DNA of 64,000 bases from RUG369 sp050949645 (GTDB taxonomy: Bacteria > Planctomycetota > Planctomycetia > Pirellulales > Thermoguttaceae), in NCBI GenBank assembly GCA_050949645.1, contig JBMNGC010000001.1, positions 62,001-126,000 of the forward strand, in the 5' to 3' direction. Below are positions 1-7,895 of this stretch, piece after piece; within the stretch, counting starts at the first letter, position 1; the number at the start of each line of letters is the position of its first letter. The notes under the pieces are model-generated. The model ran no database searches and was not told the origin of the DNA. It saw nothing but the letters and a program-made list of their open reading frames with translations. The translations under genes were made by a program, and so were the position numbers.

Positions 1-849
1 GTAGAGACCTCTATTTTTGCCAGATTCCGTATTATTTGGACTGTCCTTGTCTTTGCCGCGGTCGTCGCATGCTGTTCGACCGCTTTCCGTCCTCCGAGCG
101 CCAACAGCCTCTATTCCAAAATTGACCGCGCCTTCAGTCGTAGTACGACTCGGCGATTTGACTCGACCCTTCGTCGTTCTGAAAGGGATATGAAGCGTTT
201 CGTCGAGCTTTATCCGAACGATCCGCGTACCACGAAGGTCAACTATTTTCTGTGCGAACTTCAGATCGACGAGCTCGACCAGCGACTTGAACGTCAGGCG
301 TTCGGAACGAGCCGGGACGCGCCGCTTCAGCCGATCGTCAGAGCGTACCTTGAAGCGCGCCGCGCCGCGCAACGGGATTGGGACGAGGGCTCGAAGAAAC
401 TTGCCGCGTTTATCGAACTTTTTGGTTCCAAGAATATCCTCGACGGCCTTAATGAAGCGGACGACGATGATTCGACGTCGAGCGGCGACGGAGGAAAAGA
501 GACGGGCCATCCGTCGCTGCGCGGCTTGATCGTGCAGAATCGGTGGAAACTTTGGAATGGCGAGACCGCCCCTGTTATGTCGCTTCCTGATCAGCTTGTT
601 GTGATTGCGAAGCGTCGTCTTATCGCGCTTGAAGCGGAGGTCAAGACAACGCGTCGCGCCGACCTTGCGCTCCTCAACGACCGTCTCATAACCGCCGAGT
701 CGCTCGAAGAGGAGAACCCCGAGCGCGCCGCCGAGATCCGTCAAGCCGCTGAAGAACTCTATGGTCTTTACGACTGGGCGCGTCCTGCCCTCGATTCACC
801 CGGTTCACTTGATGAAACCGACGAACCCGACGACGACTCCTCCGACTGA
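1..849 (+). CDS. Hypothetical membrane-anchored or lipoprotein-like protein (5' end cut off)
   Basis: The frame is open from base 1, so the true start lies before the window; the first ATG (190) is internal. The opening residues form a hydrophobic stretch ending in VVACC, which reads as a signal peptide or lipobox-like anchor. After it comes a helical, charged segment containing RFVELYPNDPRT, a pattern common in TPR-like helices of BamD-type proteins, then a long Arg/Glu-rich region and an acidic Asp-rich tail. I do not recognise the family. The next gene is on the opposite strand, so nothing can be inferred from neighbours. Confidence 0.55.
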   Translation, partial: VETSIFARFRIIWTVLVFAAVVACCSTAFRPPSANSLYSKIDRAFSRSTTRRFDSTLRRSERDMKRFVELYPNDPRTTKVNYFLCELQIDELDQRLERQAFGTSRDAPLQPIVRAYLEARRAAQRDWDEGSKKLAAFIELFGSKNILDGLNEADDDDSTSSGDGGKETGHPSLRGLIVQNRWKLWNGETAPVMSLPDQLVVIAKRRLIALEAEVKTTRRADLALLNDRLITAESLEEENPERAAEIRQAAEELYGLYDWARPALDSPGSLDETDEPDDDSSD

Positions 850-1208
850 CGAGCACGTACGGAGAGTTAAAGATGAAAGTCAAGTTTATGCCGCGGTTGG
901 AAAGTTAAAAGAATGAATAGAAGGGCATGACGTCGGCGAAGGGATTTGAGAAAGGTCATGCTGAAGGATCTCTTTGACGCCGAGCGCGTGCGCGAAGCCG
1001 ATCAAGTATATCAAATAGAAATCCAGATCTCATCTTAGACTATATTGGGACGCCAGACCACGTTCCGGCCATAGAGAATCTAGACGGCGCGCAGTGGGCG
1101 CTCTTAGGACGCCTTTCTCTCTTGAATCGCCAGATAAAAATAGTGAAAACGTTATGAGATAATTGGCGTCGCGTAGGATGTCATGGGCGGCGCTTCCTCC
1201 GAGTGAAG
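850..1208. other. Non-coding stretch between convergent genes
   Basis: No open frame here has a ribosome-binding site or a recognisable product. It lies between the rightward hypothetical gene and the leftward rpsG terminator. I see no tRNA, no strong hairpin and no repeat in it. Confidence 0.6.
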
Positions 1209-1247
1209 CAAAAAAAAGAAACGGCAAGACCGGAATCTTGCCGTTTC
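1209..1247 (-). terminator. Rho-independent terminator of rpsL-rpsG
   Basis: A perfect 12-bp stem (1218-1229 with 1236-1247) is followed, read on the minus strand, by a U-rich tract opposite the A-run at 1210-1217. It lies about 100 bases past the rpsG stop. Confidence 0.85.
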
Positions 1248-1351
1248 TTCGGGAATACAAAACTTTTTTCTTACGCGAGTTGAGTAGCGAACGAGGCGTC
1301 CCAACTCTCAGCGGCGCAATTAACGGCGCTTCGCGCAGCTTTTAAAATCCG

Positions 1352-1831
1352 CTAGCGGCTGAAATTGGCGAAGTGCGAGAACGCCTTGTTCGAATCGGCC
1401 ATACGCTGGACGGTTTCACGCCTGGTATAGGCCGTCCCCTGCTTATTGTAGGCGTCGAGGAACTCAGCGGCGAGCTTCTCAGGGGTCGGTTTGCCCTTGA
1501 CGTCGCGGATGGCGGCGAGAATCCAGCGGATGCTCAAAGACTGGGCGCGCTTCGGTCCAACAAGGGTCGGAACCTGATAGGAAGCGCCGCCGACGCGTCT
1601 GGAACGCACTTCGGTGGTCGGCTTGACGTTCTCGATCGCGGTCGTGAAGACGTCGATCGGACTGACGTCAGGAACCTTTTTGGCAATGATGTCGAGCGCG
1701 TCATAAAAGATTTTACGAGCGGTCGACTTCTTGCCGTCACGCATGAGGTTGTTGATAAACTTGCTAGCAAGGAGGGAATTATAGACGGGGTCACCCTGCA
1801 ATTGTTTTGCACTGGCGGTAAATCGAGCCAT
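1352..1831 (-). CDS. rpsG: 30S ribosomal protein S7
   Basis: Small-subunit protein that nucleates the 3' domain of 16S rRNA. The 159-residue length is usual. Family marks are the VYNSLLASKFINNLMRDGKK segment near the N-terminus, VRSRRVGGASYQVP in the middle and a C-terminal ADSNKAFSHF. It follows rpsL after about 255 bases on the minus strand. The usual str-operon partners fusA and tuf are not adjacent: the next leftward feature is a terminator, and tuf sits in the tRNA block at 25 kb. Confidence 0.97.
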   Translation of the reverse strand: MARFTASAKQLQGDPVYNSLLASKFINNLMRDGKKSTARKIFYDALDIIAKKVPDVSPIDVFTTAIENVKPTTEVRSRRVGGASYQVPTLVGPKRAQSLSIRWILAAIRDVKGKPTPEKLAAEFLDAYNKQGTAYTRRETVQRMADSNKAFSHFANFSR

Positions 1832-2086
1832 GATATCACATTCTTTCTATCTTTGGATTGAAGTCCTACGAGAGGAGGCGCAACAAGAGAGTGAGAGAGT
1901 CGCGCCCGAGATCAGGCCGACCACGTTACTCCGCCTTCACAGGGTACAAAACCTGGAGACGTTGCTGAAGAACCGCTCTTATGAACGGATTCGACGGACT
2001 TCACGTGTTTGTCAATTGTTTGTCAAAACGCGGCGCTAAGACCGCGCCAGAGACGCCGCACGATTTAATTGCGGCGATTCTGAAAA

Positions 2087-2476
2087 TCAGCTTTTCTTGG
2101 TAAGGACGGCGTTTTTCTTGGCGCCATAACGGCTACGCGCCTGCTTACGACCTTCAACGCCGGTCGTGTCAAGGGTGCCGCGAACGACCTGGTAACGAAC
2201 GCCCGGCAGGTCGCGAACACGACCGCCGCGGATCAGGACGATGGAGTGTTCCTGAAGTCTGTGGCCTTCGCCAGGAATATAGACGGTAACTTCTTTGTTG
2301 TTCGAGAGACGAACTCGAGTGATACGTCGAAGCGCGGAGTTCGGCTTCTTAGGCTGCATCGTACGAACGAGCAGACAGACTCCGCGTTTCTGGGGGCAGC
2401 CTTCGAGGACAGGGGTCTTCGAGCTGCTGCGTTGTTGTTTGCGACCTTTACGGACCAATTGATTAATTGTCGGCAT
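2087..2476 (-). CDS. rpsL: 30S ribosomal protein S12
   Basis: Decoding-centre protein, 129 residues. It carries QPKKPNSALRR (residues 41-51) and RGGRVRDLPGVRY (83-95), the two loops that face the codon-anticodon helix. Lys43 is kept, but the residue that is normally Lys88 is Arg (codon CGC at 2213-2215). Asp89, the methylthiolation site, is kept. GEGHRLQEHS replaces the more common GEGHNLQEHS. The start is preceded by a GAGAG Shine-Dalgarno element. Transcription probably begins at the promoter near 2663-2690. Confidence 0.97.
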   Translation of the reverse strand: MPTINQLVRKGRKQQRSSSKTPVLEGCPQKRGVCLLVRTMQPKKPNSALRRITRVRLSNNKEVTVYIPGEGHRLQEHSIVLIRGGRVRDLPGVRYQVVRGTLDTTGVEGRKQARSRYGAKKNAVLTKKS

Positions 2477-2803
2477 AGTACTCTCTATAATATGATTTTA
2501 ACAAACCCTCTTGTTTTAAACGACCGGAACATGGATTCGGAAGCGCTCGTTCCCGTTTTCAAGCGCCAGAAAGCCGCGTTCCATACACGTTTACCGCTCC
2601 GCACGGCGCCGAAATCAGTAACGACGCTTCGCGCGCAGCGGCACAAATCTATCATCCGTATGATTGTAATGCGCCGCCGCTATTGGTCAAGGGAAAAGAA
2701 AGAAAAATTTATTTCTCTTCTGGGCAAACCGAGGCGGCGCTCTGCTGTTTATCGTACGCGTCGATCGCTCGGCGGCGCGCCAAAAGAGAACCGTCAATTC
2801 TCG
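2477..2803. other. Leader and promoter region of rpsL-rpsG
   Basis: This intergenic stretch separates the UroD-family gene from rpsL on the minus strand. Apart from the promoter at 2663-2690 and the roughly 180-base leader that would follow it, I see no gene or strong hairpin. Confidence 0.5.
2663..2690 (-). promoter_or_regulatory. Predicted sigma70-type promoter for rpsL-rpsG
   Basis: On the minus strand TTGACC (2685-2690) and TACAAT (2663-2668) are separated by 16 bases. Transcription would start near 2655. Confidence 0.6.
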
Positions 2804-3733
2804 TTAGAGTTTCTTGACGATCTGGGAGATCCCGACAATTTCATCCTGCTTAGCGTTGGCGCCGATCGTCGCGATAAAGCCGCCGTCGATCGCTCGCAGA
2901 CATTCGTAGACGTCGCGAATACGGCGTTCGGATTCTTCCAGATCGTCTTTGTCGTAGAGCTTGTCGACGCGTGTGGCGAAGCAGACTTTACCGTGGAGTT
3001 CGTTTCCGATCTTGCTGACTTCCGTCAACTCGGTGTGTTCGATGGTAAGAACCTGAACGCCAAGGCTCACGAGGACGCCAAAGAAATAGTTGTCGCATTT
3101 CGGAATCGAAAACCAAACGTCGAGACCGAAATTTTGAGCGGCCTCGATTTGTTGTTGATAAAGGTCGCCCAATACGCGTTTCCAGAGTGGGACCCTCATC
3201 ATTTGGCCTGGTATCGAACTCCACATGTCTGTGAATTCGACGCCTTGGAAATTCAAATCCTTTAGCGATGAGAAGAGCTCCGTTTCAAAGTTCATGATAT
3301 GTTCCGATAGCTCACGGAACCGTTCAGTATCGCGGAGACAGTCTTCCCAGCCCAGGACGGCGCCTCGTAACGCGATGTAAGTTGCGTGACCGCTGAGCCC
3401 GAACCTCGCGAGACAGTATCGGTCGCCGACAGCCTTGCGCGCTTCCGGCATTCTGGCAAACCGGCGCGCGAGATCTGGTTTCGGAACCTGATAGGCGTCA
3501 ACCTCTTCCCATGTCGGGAGATGCGGCTCGGTCGGCACGACCCAGCCTCCATCGGGTCGTCGAACTCGCTCAAAGCCCCATTCGCTCACAGATGGATCAT
3601 CAGGCTTGGAAAGGGAAATATCGTAGGTGAGAATATCGCTCAATCCGATACGCGGTCCAAGAATCCTAACGGGCGTGCGACCAGTGTTTTGGAGTTTGAT
3701 CGTTCGTTCGACGATAGTTCTTCGGGATGACAT
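2804..3733 (-). CDS. Uroporphyrinogen decarboxylase (URO-D)-family protein
   Basis: The protein belongs to the URO-D/MtaA-like superfamily: a TIM-barrel pattern with an N-terminal substrate-loop segment, a middle LNFQGVEFTDMWSS strand, and a C-terminal region ending in IATIGANAKQDEIVG. It lacks the clear PVWxMRQAGR start motif of true HemE, so it is more likely one of the methyltransferase-like paralogues used with corrinoid or other C1 chemistry. I chose the ATG at 3733 because AGGAG lies 7 bases upstream; an in-frame ATG at 3766 has no such site. The exact substrate cannot be told from sequence. No corrinoid-binding protein is adjacent. Confidence 0.7.
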   Translation of the reverse strand: MSSRRTIVERTIKLQNTGRTPVRILGPRIGLSDILTYDISLSKPDDPSVSEWGFERVRRPDGGWVVPTEPHLPTWEEVDAYQVPKPDLARRFARMPEARKAVGDRYCLARFGLSGHATYIALRGAVLGWEDCLRDTERFRELSEHIMNFETELFSSLKDLNFQGVEFTDMWSSIPGQMMRVPLWKRVLGDLYQQQIEAAQNFGLDVWFSIPKCDNYFFGVLVSLGVQVLTIEHTELTEVSKIGNELHGKVCFATRVDKLYDKDDLEESERRIRDVYECLRAIDGGFIATIGANAKQDEIVGISQIVKKL

Positions 3734-3817
3734 GTCAGCTCCTATTTCTTGCGAAGCGCGCGCCAAGCATTAAACGGAACGCTACAGAGAGTCAGTCCGC
3801 GGCAGCGCGCCCACGAC

Positions 3818-3846
3818 ATTATATTTTTTTATAAGCCAAAATTCAA
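3818..3846 (-). promoter_or_regulatory. Predicted promoter of the UroD-family gene
   Basis: On the minus strand TTGAAT (3841-3846) and a perfect TATAAT (3818-3823) are 17 bases apart, giving a leader of about 75 bases before the ATG at 3733. Confidence 0.7.
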
Positions 3847-3934
3847 GTTGCTCTTTTAACTGTTATGAAAAAATTACCAAGAGTGAAAATTTTTGTCACC
3901 TTGTGTTAACATAGGAAGAATAGTGAATTTTGAG

Positions 3935-4047
3935 AGTCCTCTCCGAAGGGAGGGACTTGCGCCGGATGAGAACCGCGTTAAAATTTCACGCGGAGTTTGA
4001 GACATATCCTTCCGAATTTCCTGCCCCGAAGGAGTCGACTTCGGGGC
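3935..4047 (+). promoter_or_regulatory. Hairpin-rich 5' leader of the CLC-type antiporter gene
   Basis: Three hairpins follow one another: 3935-3957 (5-bp plus 4-bp stems with a bulged T), 3973-3993 (6 bp), and 4023-4047 (perfect 9 bp, 7-base loop). The last ends 6 bases before the ATG, and its 3' arm holds the only G-rich stretch that could act as ribosome-binding site. The layout suggests translational control, but by eye it does not match the fluoride (crcB) riboswitch consensus. Confidence 0.45.
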
Positions 4048-4053
4048 GTCGAC

Positions 4054-5598
4054 ATGTTCAGAATAAAACGGCTGTTATCTTTTTGGAACGTATGGATTTA
4101 TCGTGATGCAGCGCGCGAAGACGCGGCGCCGGTCACGCATCCATTCGACGATCTTGACGAGTCGCCACTTACGCTTGCGTCGACGGCGCTTCGCCGCAAC
4201 TCCGAACGTGCGAAGCGCGCGTTGCGACGAGTATTGAGGTTAGCGATTCAGGCTCTTCTTGCGTCCGCGCTCGGTTTGATCACGGGGTTTGTCGGCGCGG
4301 CGTTTCTTTTTTCGATGAATGCGGCGAGCTCCTTTTTTCTCGCCTCGGAGATTGCGGCGAAGGGAGGGGCGTTTCGAACATTCTTCATGTTGCCTATCGC
4401 GGGTCTTGTTATCGTTTTTCTCTATAAGGCGGCGCGTCTTTCCGTAGACGCGGGCACCAACCAGGTGGTCGAGTCGCTTGTTTCGGATAAGAAGCCGTCG
4501 CTCTGGCTCGCGCCCCTTATTTTTCTCACTTCAGTGATAACGCAAACATTCGGCGGTTCCGCCGGTCGCGAGGGCGCGGCAATTCAGCTCGGCGGATGCA
4601 TCGGGCTCGGCGCGGCTAAAGCGCTGCGATTTCGTGATTCTGGATTGCGAATGGCGATATATTGCGGCATGGCGGGCGGCTTCTCCTCCATACTGGGGGC
4701 GCCGCTAACAGCTGCGGTTTTCGCCGTTGAGGTCGGTTGCGTAGGCGTTATGTATTATCCAGCGCTTTTACCATCGCTGATATCGTCGGCCGTTGCGTCG
4801 GGGGTCACGCGTTCGCTTGGCTTTGCGCCCTTTTTTCACGCGCAACCTATCTTCCCGGCCACCTCGCCGGAGTTTATTCTTAAAGCGCTTGCGCTCGGGG
4901 CTCTTTGCGGCCTTGCGAGCATGCTGTTCTGCGGTTTGATTCGTCAGACGACCCAGTCGATGGCGCGGAGCTTTACCAATGATTACCAGCGTGTCGTCGC
5001 GGGCGGGTGCGTGATCGTCCTTGCGACCCTTTTCTTAGGCGTTAACGCCTATAACGGAACCGGTATTCGTCTCGTAGAAGCGGCGACGCGCGGCGAGACG
5101 CTCCCGCAGGACTTTTTCCTCAAGACTCTTTTCACGGCCGTCACGCTTGGCGCGGGATACAAGGGCGGCGAAATTGTTCCAGCCCTCGCCGTTGGTTCGA
5201 CGTTTGGTTGTTGGACCGGCGGATTGCTGGGCCTTGACCCCGCGCTCAGCGCGTCCCTTGGCATGATCGCCGTGTTCTGCGGGGCGACGAACTGTCCGAC
5301 CGCGTCGTTGATTCTTGGGATCGAATTCTTCGGAGCGGAGAACGCGCTTCTTTTCGCGCTTGTCTGCGCGGCGACATACATGACGTCCGGACGAACTGGA
5401 CTATATAAGAGTCAACGCTTCGTATTCTCCAAAGCGTCGGGAGAAGTATACGACGGGCGCATGCGCTCGCAATTAGAAGACGGACTCGCGGCGCTTGAGA
5501 GGAGCCAAAAAGCGCCGTACGGCGATCTTGACGTCGAGGATGCTCCTAAAGTCGGGAACTTTGAGGAACTTTTCTTTTCTGAAGACAAGACGCAATGA
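4054..5598 (+). CDS. CLC-type anion antiporter, probably a CLC-F fluoride/proton antiporter
   Basis: Integral membrane CLC protein of 514 residues. It holds TFGGSAGREGAAIQLGG (the E-gate glutamate motif, with Ala where CLC-F proteins usually have Thr or Val), DAGTNQVVE in place of the chloride-filter GSGIP, GAPLTAAVFAVEV, TLGAGYKGGEIVPALAVG and a late FCGATNCPTASLILGIE segment. Absence of GSGIP and the overall motif spacing fit the fluoride-exporting CLC-F branch better than chloride channels. About ten hydrophobic segments follow a roughly 60-residue charged cytoplasmic N-terminus. A TTG at 3997 would lengthen it, but the ATG at 4054 fits better. No CBS domains are present. The hairpin leader may regulate it. 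Confidence 0.85.
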   Translation: MFRIKRLLSFWNVWIYRDAAREDAAPVTHPFDDLDESPLTLASTALRRNSERAKRALRRVLRLAIQALLASALGLITGFVGAAFLFSMNAASSFFLASEIAAKGGAFRTFFMLPIAGLVIVFLYKAARLSVDAGTNQVVESLVSDKKPSLWLAPLIFLTSVITQTFGGSAGREGAAIQLGGCIGLGAAKALRFRDSGLRMAIYCGMAGGFSSILGAPLTAAVFAVEVGCVGVMYYPALLPSLISSAVASGVTRSLGFAPFFHAQPIFPATSPEFILKALALGALCGLASMLFCGLIRQTTQSMARSFTNDYQRVVAGGCVIVLATLFLGVNAYNGTGIRLVEAATRGETLPQDFFLKTLFTAVTLGAGYKGGEIVPALAVGSTFGCWTGGLLGLDPALSASLGMIAVFCGATNCPTASLILGIEFFGAENALLFALVCAATYMTSGRTGLYKSQRFVFSKASGEVYDGRMRSQLEDGLAALERSQKAPYGDLDVEDAPKVGNFEELFFSEDKTQ

Positions 5599-6090
5599 AC
5601 GAATACTGATAGCAGGCGTCGCCGCGTTGCGAAAATCTTAACGCTCTCAATTTGCGCATAGCGTCAGTCGACGGTTATTTCTTGGACAGGAACAGAAGCA
5701 GAGGCGTCGCCTGAATAACCTAAATTTCGCTAGGGACAAGAGTCCTTCATGGAGATGATTTATTATACAGTTCAAAACGGTTGGAAAAACTGTTAAGTTT
5801 TCAAGTTAGAACGTTATAATAGGGGCGTCAAGAGGTCGATAAAAAGGATAGATTTTTAACATTTTTTGTCGAATTTTGCATTTTTATTAAAAAGATCCAA
5901 GAAGTAGAGTTGACAAAGGAAATTGCCGACACACAATCTAAAAGACTGTGCCATTAGGGAAAAACGTTGCCGATATGCAGCGTTTAGCACGGTTGAAAAA
6001 GTTGCGCGCAACTGTGTAGGAATGTAACTTTCCTTACAATAGGCGCGACGTTCCACAGTTCAATAACGTCAGTATCATTGGAGTAGATCG
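5599..6090. other. AT-rich intergenic region upstream of a small protein gene
   Basis: There is no convincing gene. The second half is AT-rich. Possible promoter elements are a TATAAT at 5815-5820 without a clear -35, and TTGACA (5910-5915) with CACAAT 16 bases later. A perfect palindrome sits at 6000-6013. Short open frames on the minus strand have no ribosome-binding site. Confidence 0.5.
6000..6040 (+). promoter_or_regulatory. Palindrome plus possible -10 box before the small protein gene
   Basis: AGTTGCGCGCAACT (6000-6013) is a perfect 14-base palindrome. A TACAAT (6035-6040) stands 50 bases before the ATG. The palindrome overlaps where a -35 would lie, as an operator might. Confidence 0.35.
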
Positions 6091-6372
6091 ATGTTCGAAA
6101 AACTCAATAAGAAAGAGAACGGGTTGGGCGAAAACGCGTCGAATAAAGACGCCGTTCGTAACCATCGCAACGTCTTCGAAGAGATCGACTTGACTGGCAA
6201 CGACGAGAACTTCATCCCCGCGATCACAGAGGATTTTTCACCCACCGACGCGCTTCCCGGCACCCCTGAAAAGGTCAGGGTGCTTGCCGAGCGCGTACGA
6301 AATGGCGTGCCTCTCTGGAATCCCGAAGATCGTACTTCGTACGACGTCGATTGGCTTCGCTCTCGTCGTTGA
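6091..6372 (+). CDS. Small conserved hypothetical protein
   Basis: A 93-residue soluble protein with no signal peptide. The N-terminal half is polar and probably disordered. The C-terminal half contains LPGTPEKVRVLAERVRNGVP followed by LWNPEDRTSYD, a pattern I associate with short uncharacterised planctomycete proteins (inference). GGAG precedes the ATG by 8 bases, which supports the start. It stands alone between a rightward transporter gene and the leftward hemB. Confidence 0.65.
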   Translation: MFEKLNKKENGLGENASNKDAVRNHRNVFEEIDLTGNDENFIPAITEDFSPTDALPGTPEKVRVLAERVRNGVPLWNPEDRTSYDVDWLRSRR

Positions 6373-6694
6373 TCGAATTTCCTGAACGACCGCCTGCGAT
6401 ACTAATAACGCAGCGCGGCGGCAGGCCCAATAGCAATCCTTGGTCTTTAAAACGTCGGCGTACTAGCTCTCGTTTTTTCTCTCTTCACACACTTTCCATT
6501 TTTTTACAAAACCGTGAGGAACAGCGCGAATCCTCGCGAAGTATTTCTCCTTAGCGCTGAGCGCCGGCTCCTACTCTGTCGGGCTCGACGTCTCAGTCGC
6601 GATTCTTCTCATAAGAGCTTCAATACTAGCTTCAACAAGGCATGTTCCATCGCCTGGAGTCCAAGACTTCACGATGAGCTTGTGCAAAAGAGCA
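6373..6694. other. Non-coding stretch between convergent genes
   Basis: I see no gene or RNA here. Short open frames on both strands lack ribosome-binding sites and recognisable sequence. Confidence 0.5.
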
Positions 6695-6727
6695 GGGCGC
6701 GTCTTCATTCAAGTTGAGGACGCACCC
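6695..6727 (-). terminator. Probable hemB terminator
   Basis: A 9-bp stem with one G-T pair (6695-6703 with 6719-6727) lies 30 bases past the hemB stop. On the minus strand it is followed after a few bases by CTCTTTTG. Confidence 0.5.
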
Positions 6728-6756
6728 TGATTTGTTCTTGTCGGCAACGTTCGTCG

Positions 6757-7785
6757 TTAGTTAAGCCACAGCGCGACGTCTTTTGCCCAATAAGTGATGA
6801 TGATGGTCGCTCCGGCGCGTTGAATCGAGGTGAGCGATTCGAGTACGACTCGTTTTTCGTCAATCCAACCATTGAGCGCGGCGGCTTTCGTCATGCTGTA
6901 TTCCCCGGAGACGTTGTACGCCGCGAGCGGATAGTCTGGGAACCTGTCCTTTGCCATACGTATAACGTCGAGGTAAGGGAGCGCCGGCTTGACCATAATG
7001 ATATCGGCGCCTTCAGCTATATCAAGCTCGATTTCGCGCATTGCCTGACCAGGGGCGGAGTCGGGCGCCATCTGATAAGAGCGTCGGTCTCCGAACTGAG
7101 GAGCGCTCTCCGCCGCTTCGCGGAAAGGACCGTAGAAGGCGCTCGCATATTTTGCGGAATAGCTCATGATGGGGAGACGTTCGAAGCCGTTTTCATCGAG
7201 GCCATTTCGAATGGCGGCGATCATGCCGTCCATCATGCAGCTTGGCGCGACCATGTCGACGCCGGCGCGCGCCTGGACGAGGGTCTGTTTAACGAGGTTT
7301 TCAAGCGTCGCGTCATTGTCGACGTCCCAGTCGTTTTCACCGGTTCCGCATTTCTGCAGTACCCCGCAATGTCCGTGATCAGTGTATTCGCAAAAGCACA
7401 CGTCGGCGATAATAAGGAAGTCTTTGCCAACGACGTCCTTAAGCGCGCGGATAGCGGACGCAATAATACCGTGTTCGCACATGGAGTCGCTGCCGATCGC
7501 GTCTTTTTTTTCCGGGACGCCGAAGAGCATAACTCCTCCGATCCCAAGTTTTTCGATTTCCTTAACCTCTTTGACGAGCTCGTCGAGGGACAGCTGATAT
7601 TGACCGGGCATCGCGGCAATCGGCTGGCGGATTCCTTCGCCGGGTCGAACGAAGAGGGGGATAATAAATCGATCAGGGGAAAGGATTGTCTCTCGAGTGA
7701 GACGACGAACGCCGGAATGATATCGAAGTCGTCGCATCCGCGCGACGGGGAAGGCGCCAAAAGAATTATTTTCGCAAGACGACAT
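6757..7785 (-). CDS. hemB: Porphobilinogen synthase (delta-aminolevulinic acid dehydratase)
   Basis: Condenses two 5-aminolevulinate molecules into porphobilinogen, the common precursor of haem and corrinoids. Motifs: FPVARMRRLR near the start, the cysteine-type zinc site DVCFCEYTDHGHCG, the Schiff-base lysines in MSYSAKYASAFYGP and IMVKPALPYLD, and RSYQMAP. The metal site marks it as zinc-dependent rather than the Asp-rich magnesium type. I chose the ATG at 7785 because AAGGAAG precedes it; an in-frame start at 7863 would run into a hairpin. It lies 110 bases after prs on the same strand. In this genome it would also feed the B12 operon at the right end. Confidence 0.95.
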   Translation of the reverse strand: MSSCENNSFGAFPVARMRRLRYHSGVRRLTRETILSPDRFIIPLFVRPGEGIRQPIAAMPGQYQLSLDELVKEVKEIEKLGIGGVMLFGVPEKKDAIGSDSMCEHGIIASAIRALKDVVGKDFLIIADVCFCEYTDHGHCGVLQKCGTGENDWDVDNDATLENLVKQTLVQARAGVDMVAPSCMMDGMIAAIRNGLDENGFERLPIMSYSAKYASAFYGPFREAAESAPQFGDRRSYQMAPDSAPGQAMREIELDIAEGADIIMVKPALPYLDVIRMAKDRFPDYPLAAYNVSGEYSMTKAAALNGWIDEKRVVLESLTSIQRAGATIIITYWAKDVALWLN

Positions 7786-7805
7786 TGTTTTTAGCTTCCT
7801 TTTCA

Positions 7806-7870
7806 CGTCGCGTCGAACGCGACGCTCTGGTTTGAAAGAAGCGGCGCGAACGATACGTATCATTCGCGCC
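7806..7870 (-). promoter_or_regulatory. Two hairpins in the prs-hemB spacer
   Basis: The first, 7843-7870, pairs 8 bp, one mismatch and then a GATAC/GTATC core; it lies 25 bases past the prs stop and could be its terminator, though only a weak U-tract follows. The second, 7806-7824, is a 7-bp stem just before the hemB ribosome-binding site. Confidence 0.5.
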
Positions 7871-7895
7871 GAAGAGTGCGTAGCAGGAGTTGATT

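Noticed and set aside
3900..4053. Fluoride (crcB) riboswitch upstream of the CLC gene
   Set aside because: Expected from the gene type, but the conserved GGCGATGG-type start and CTGATG-type end are not found by eye. A covariance search should settle it.
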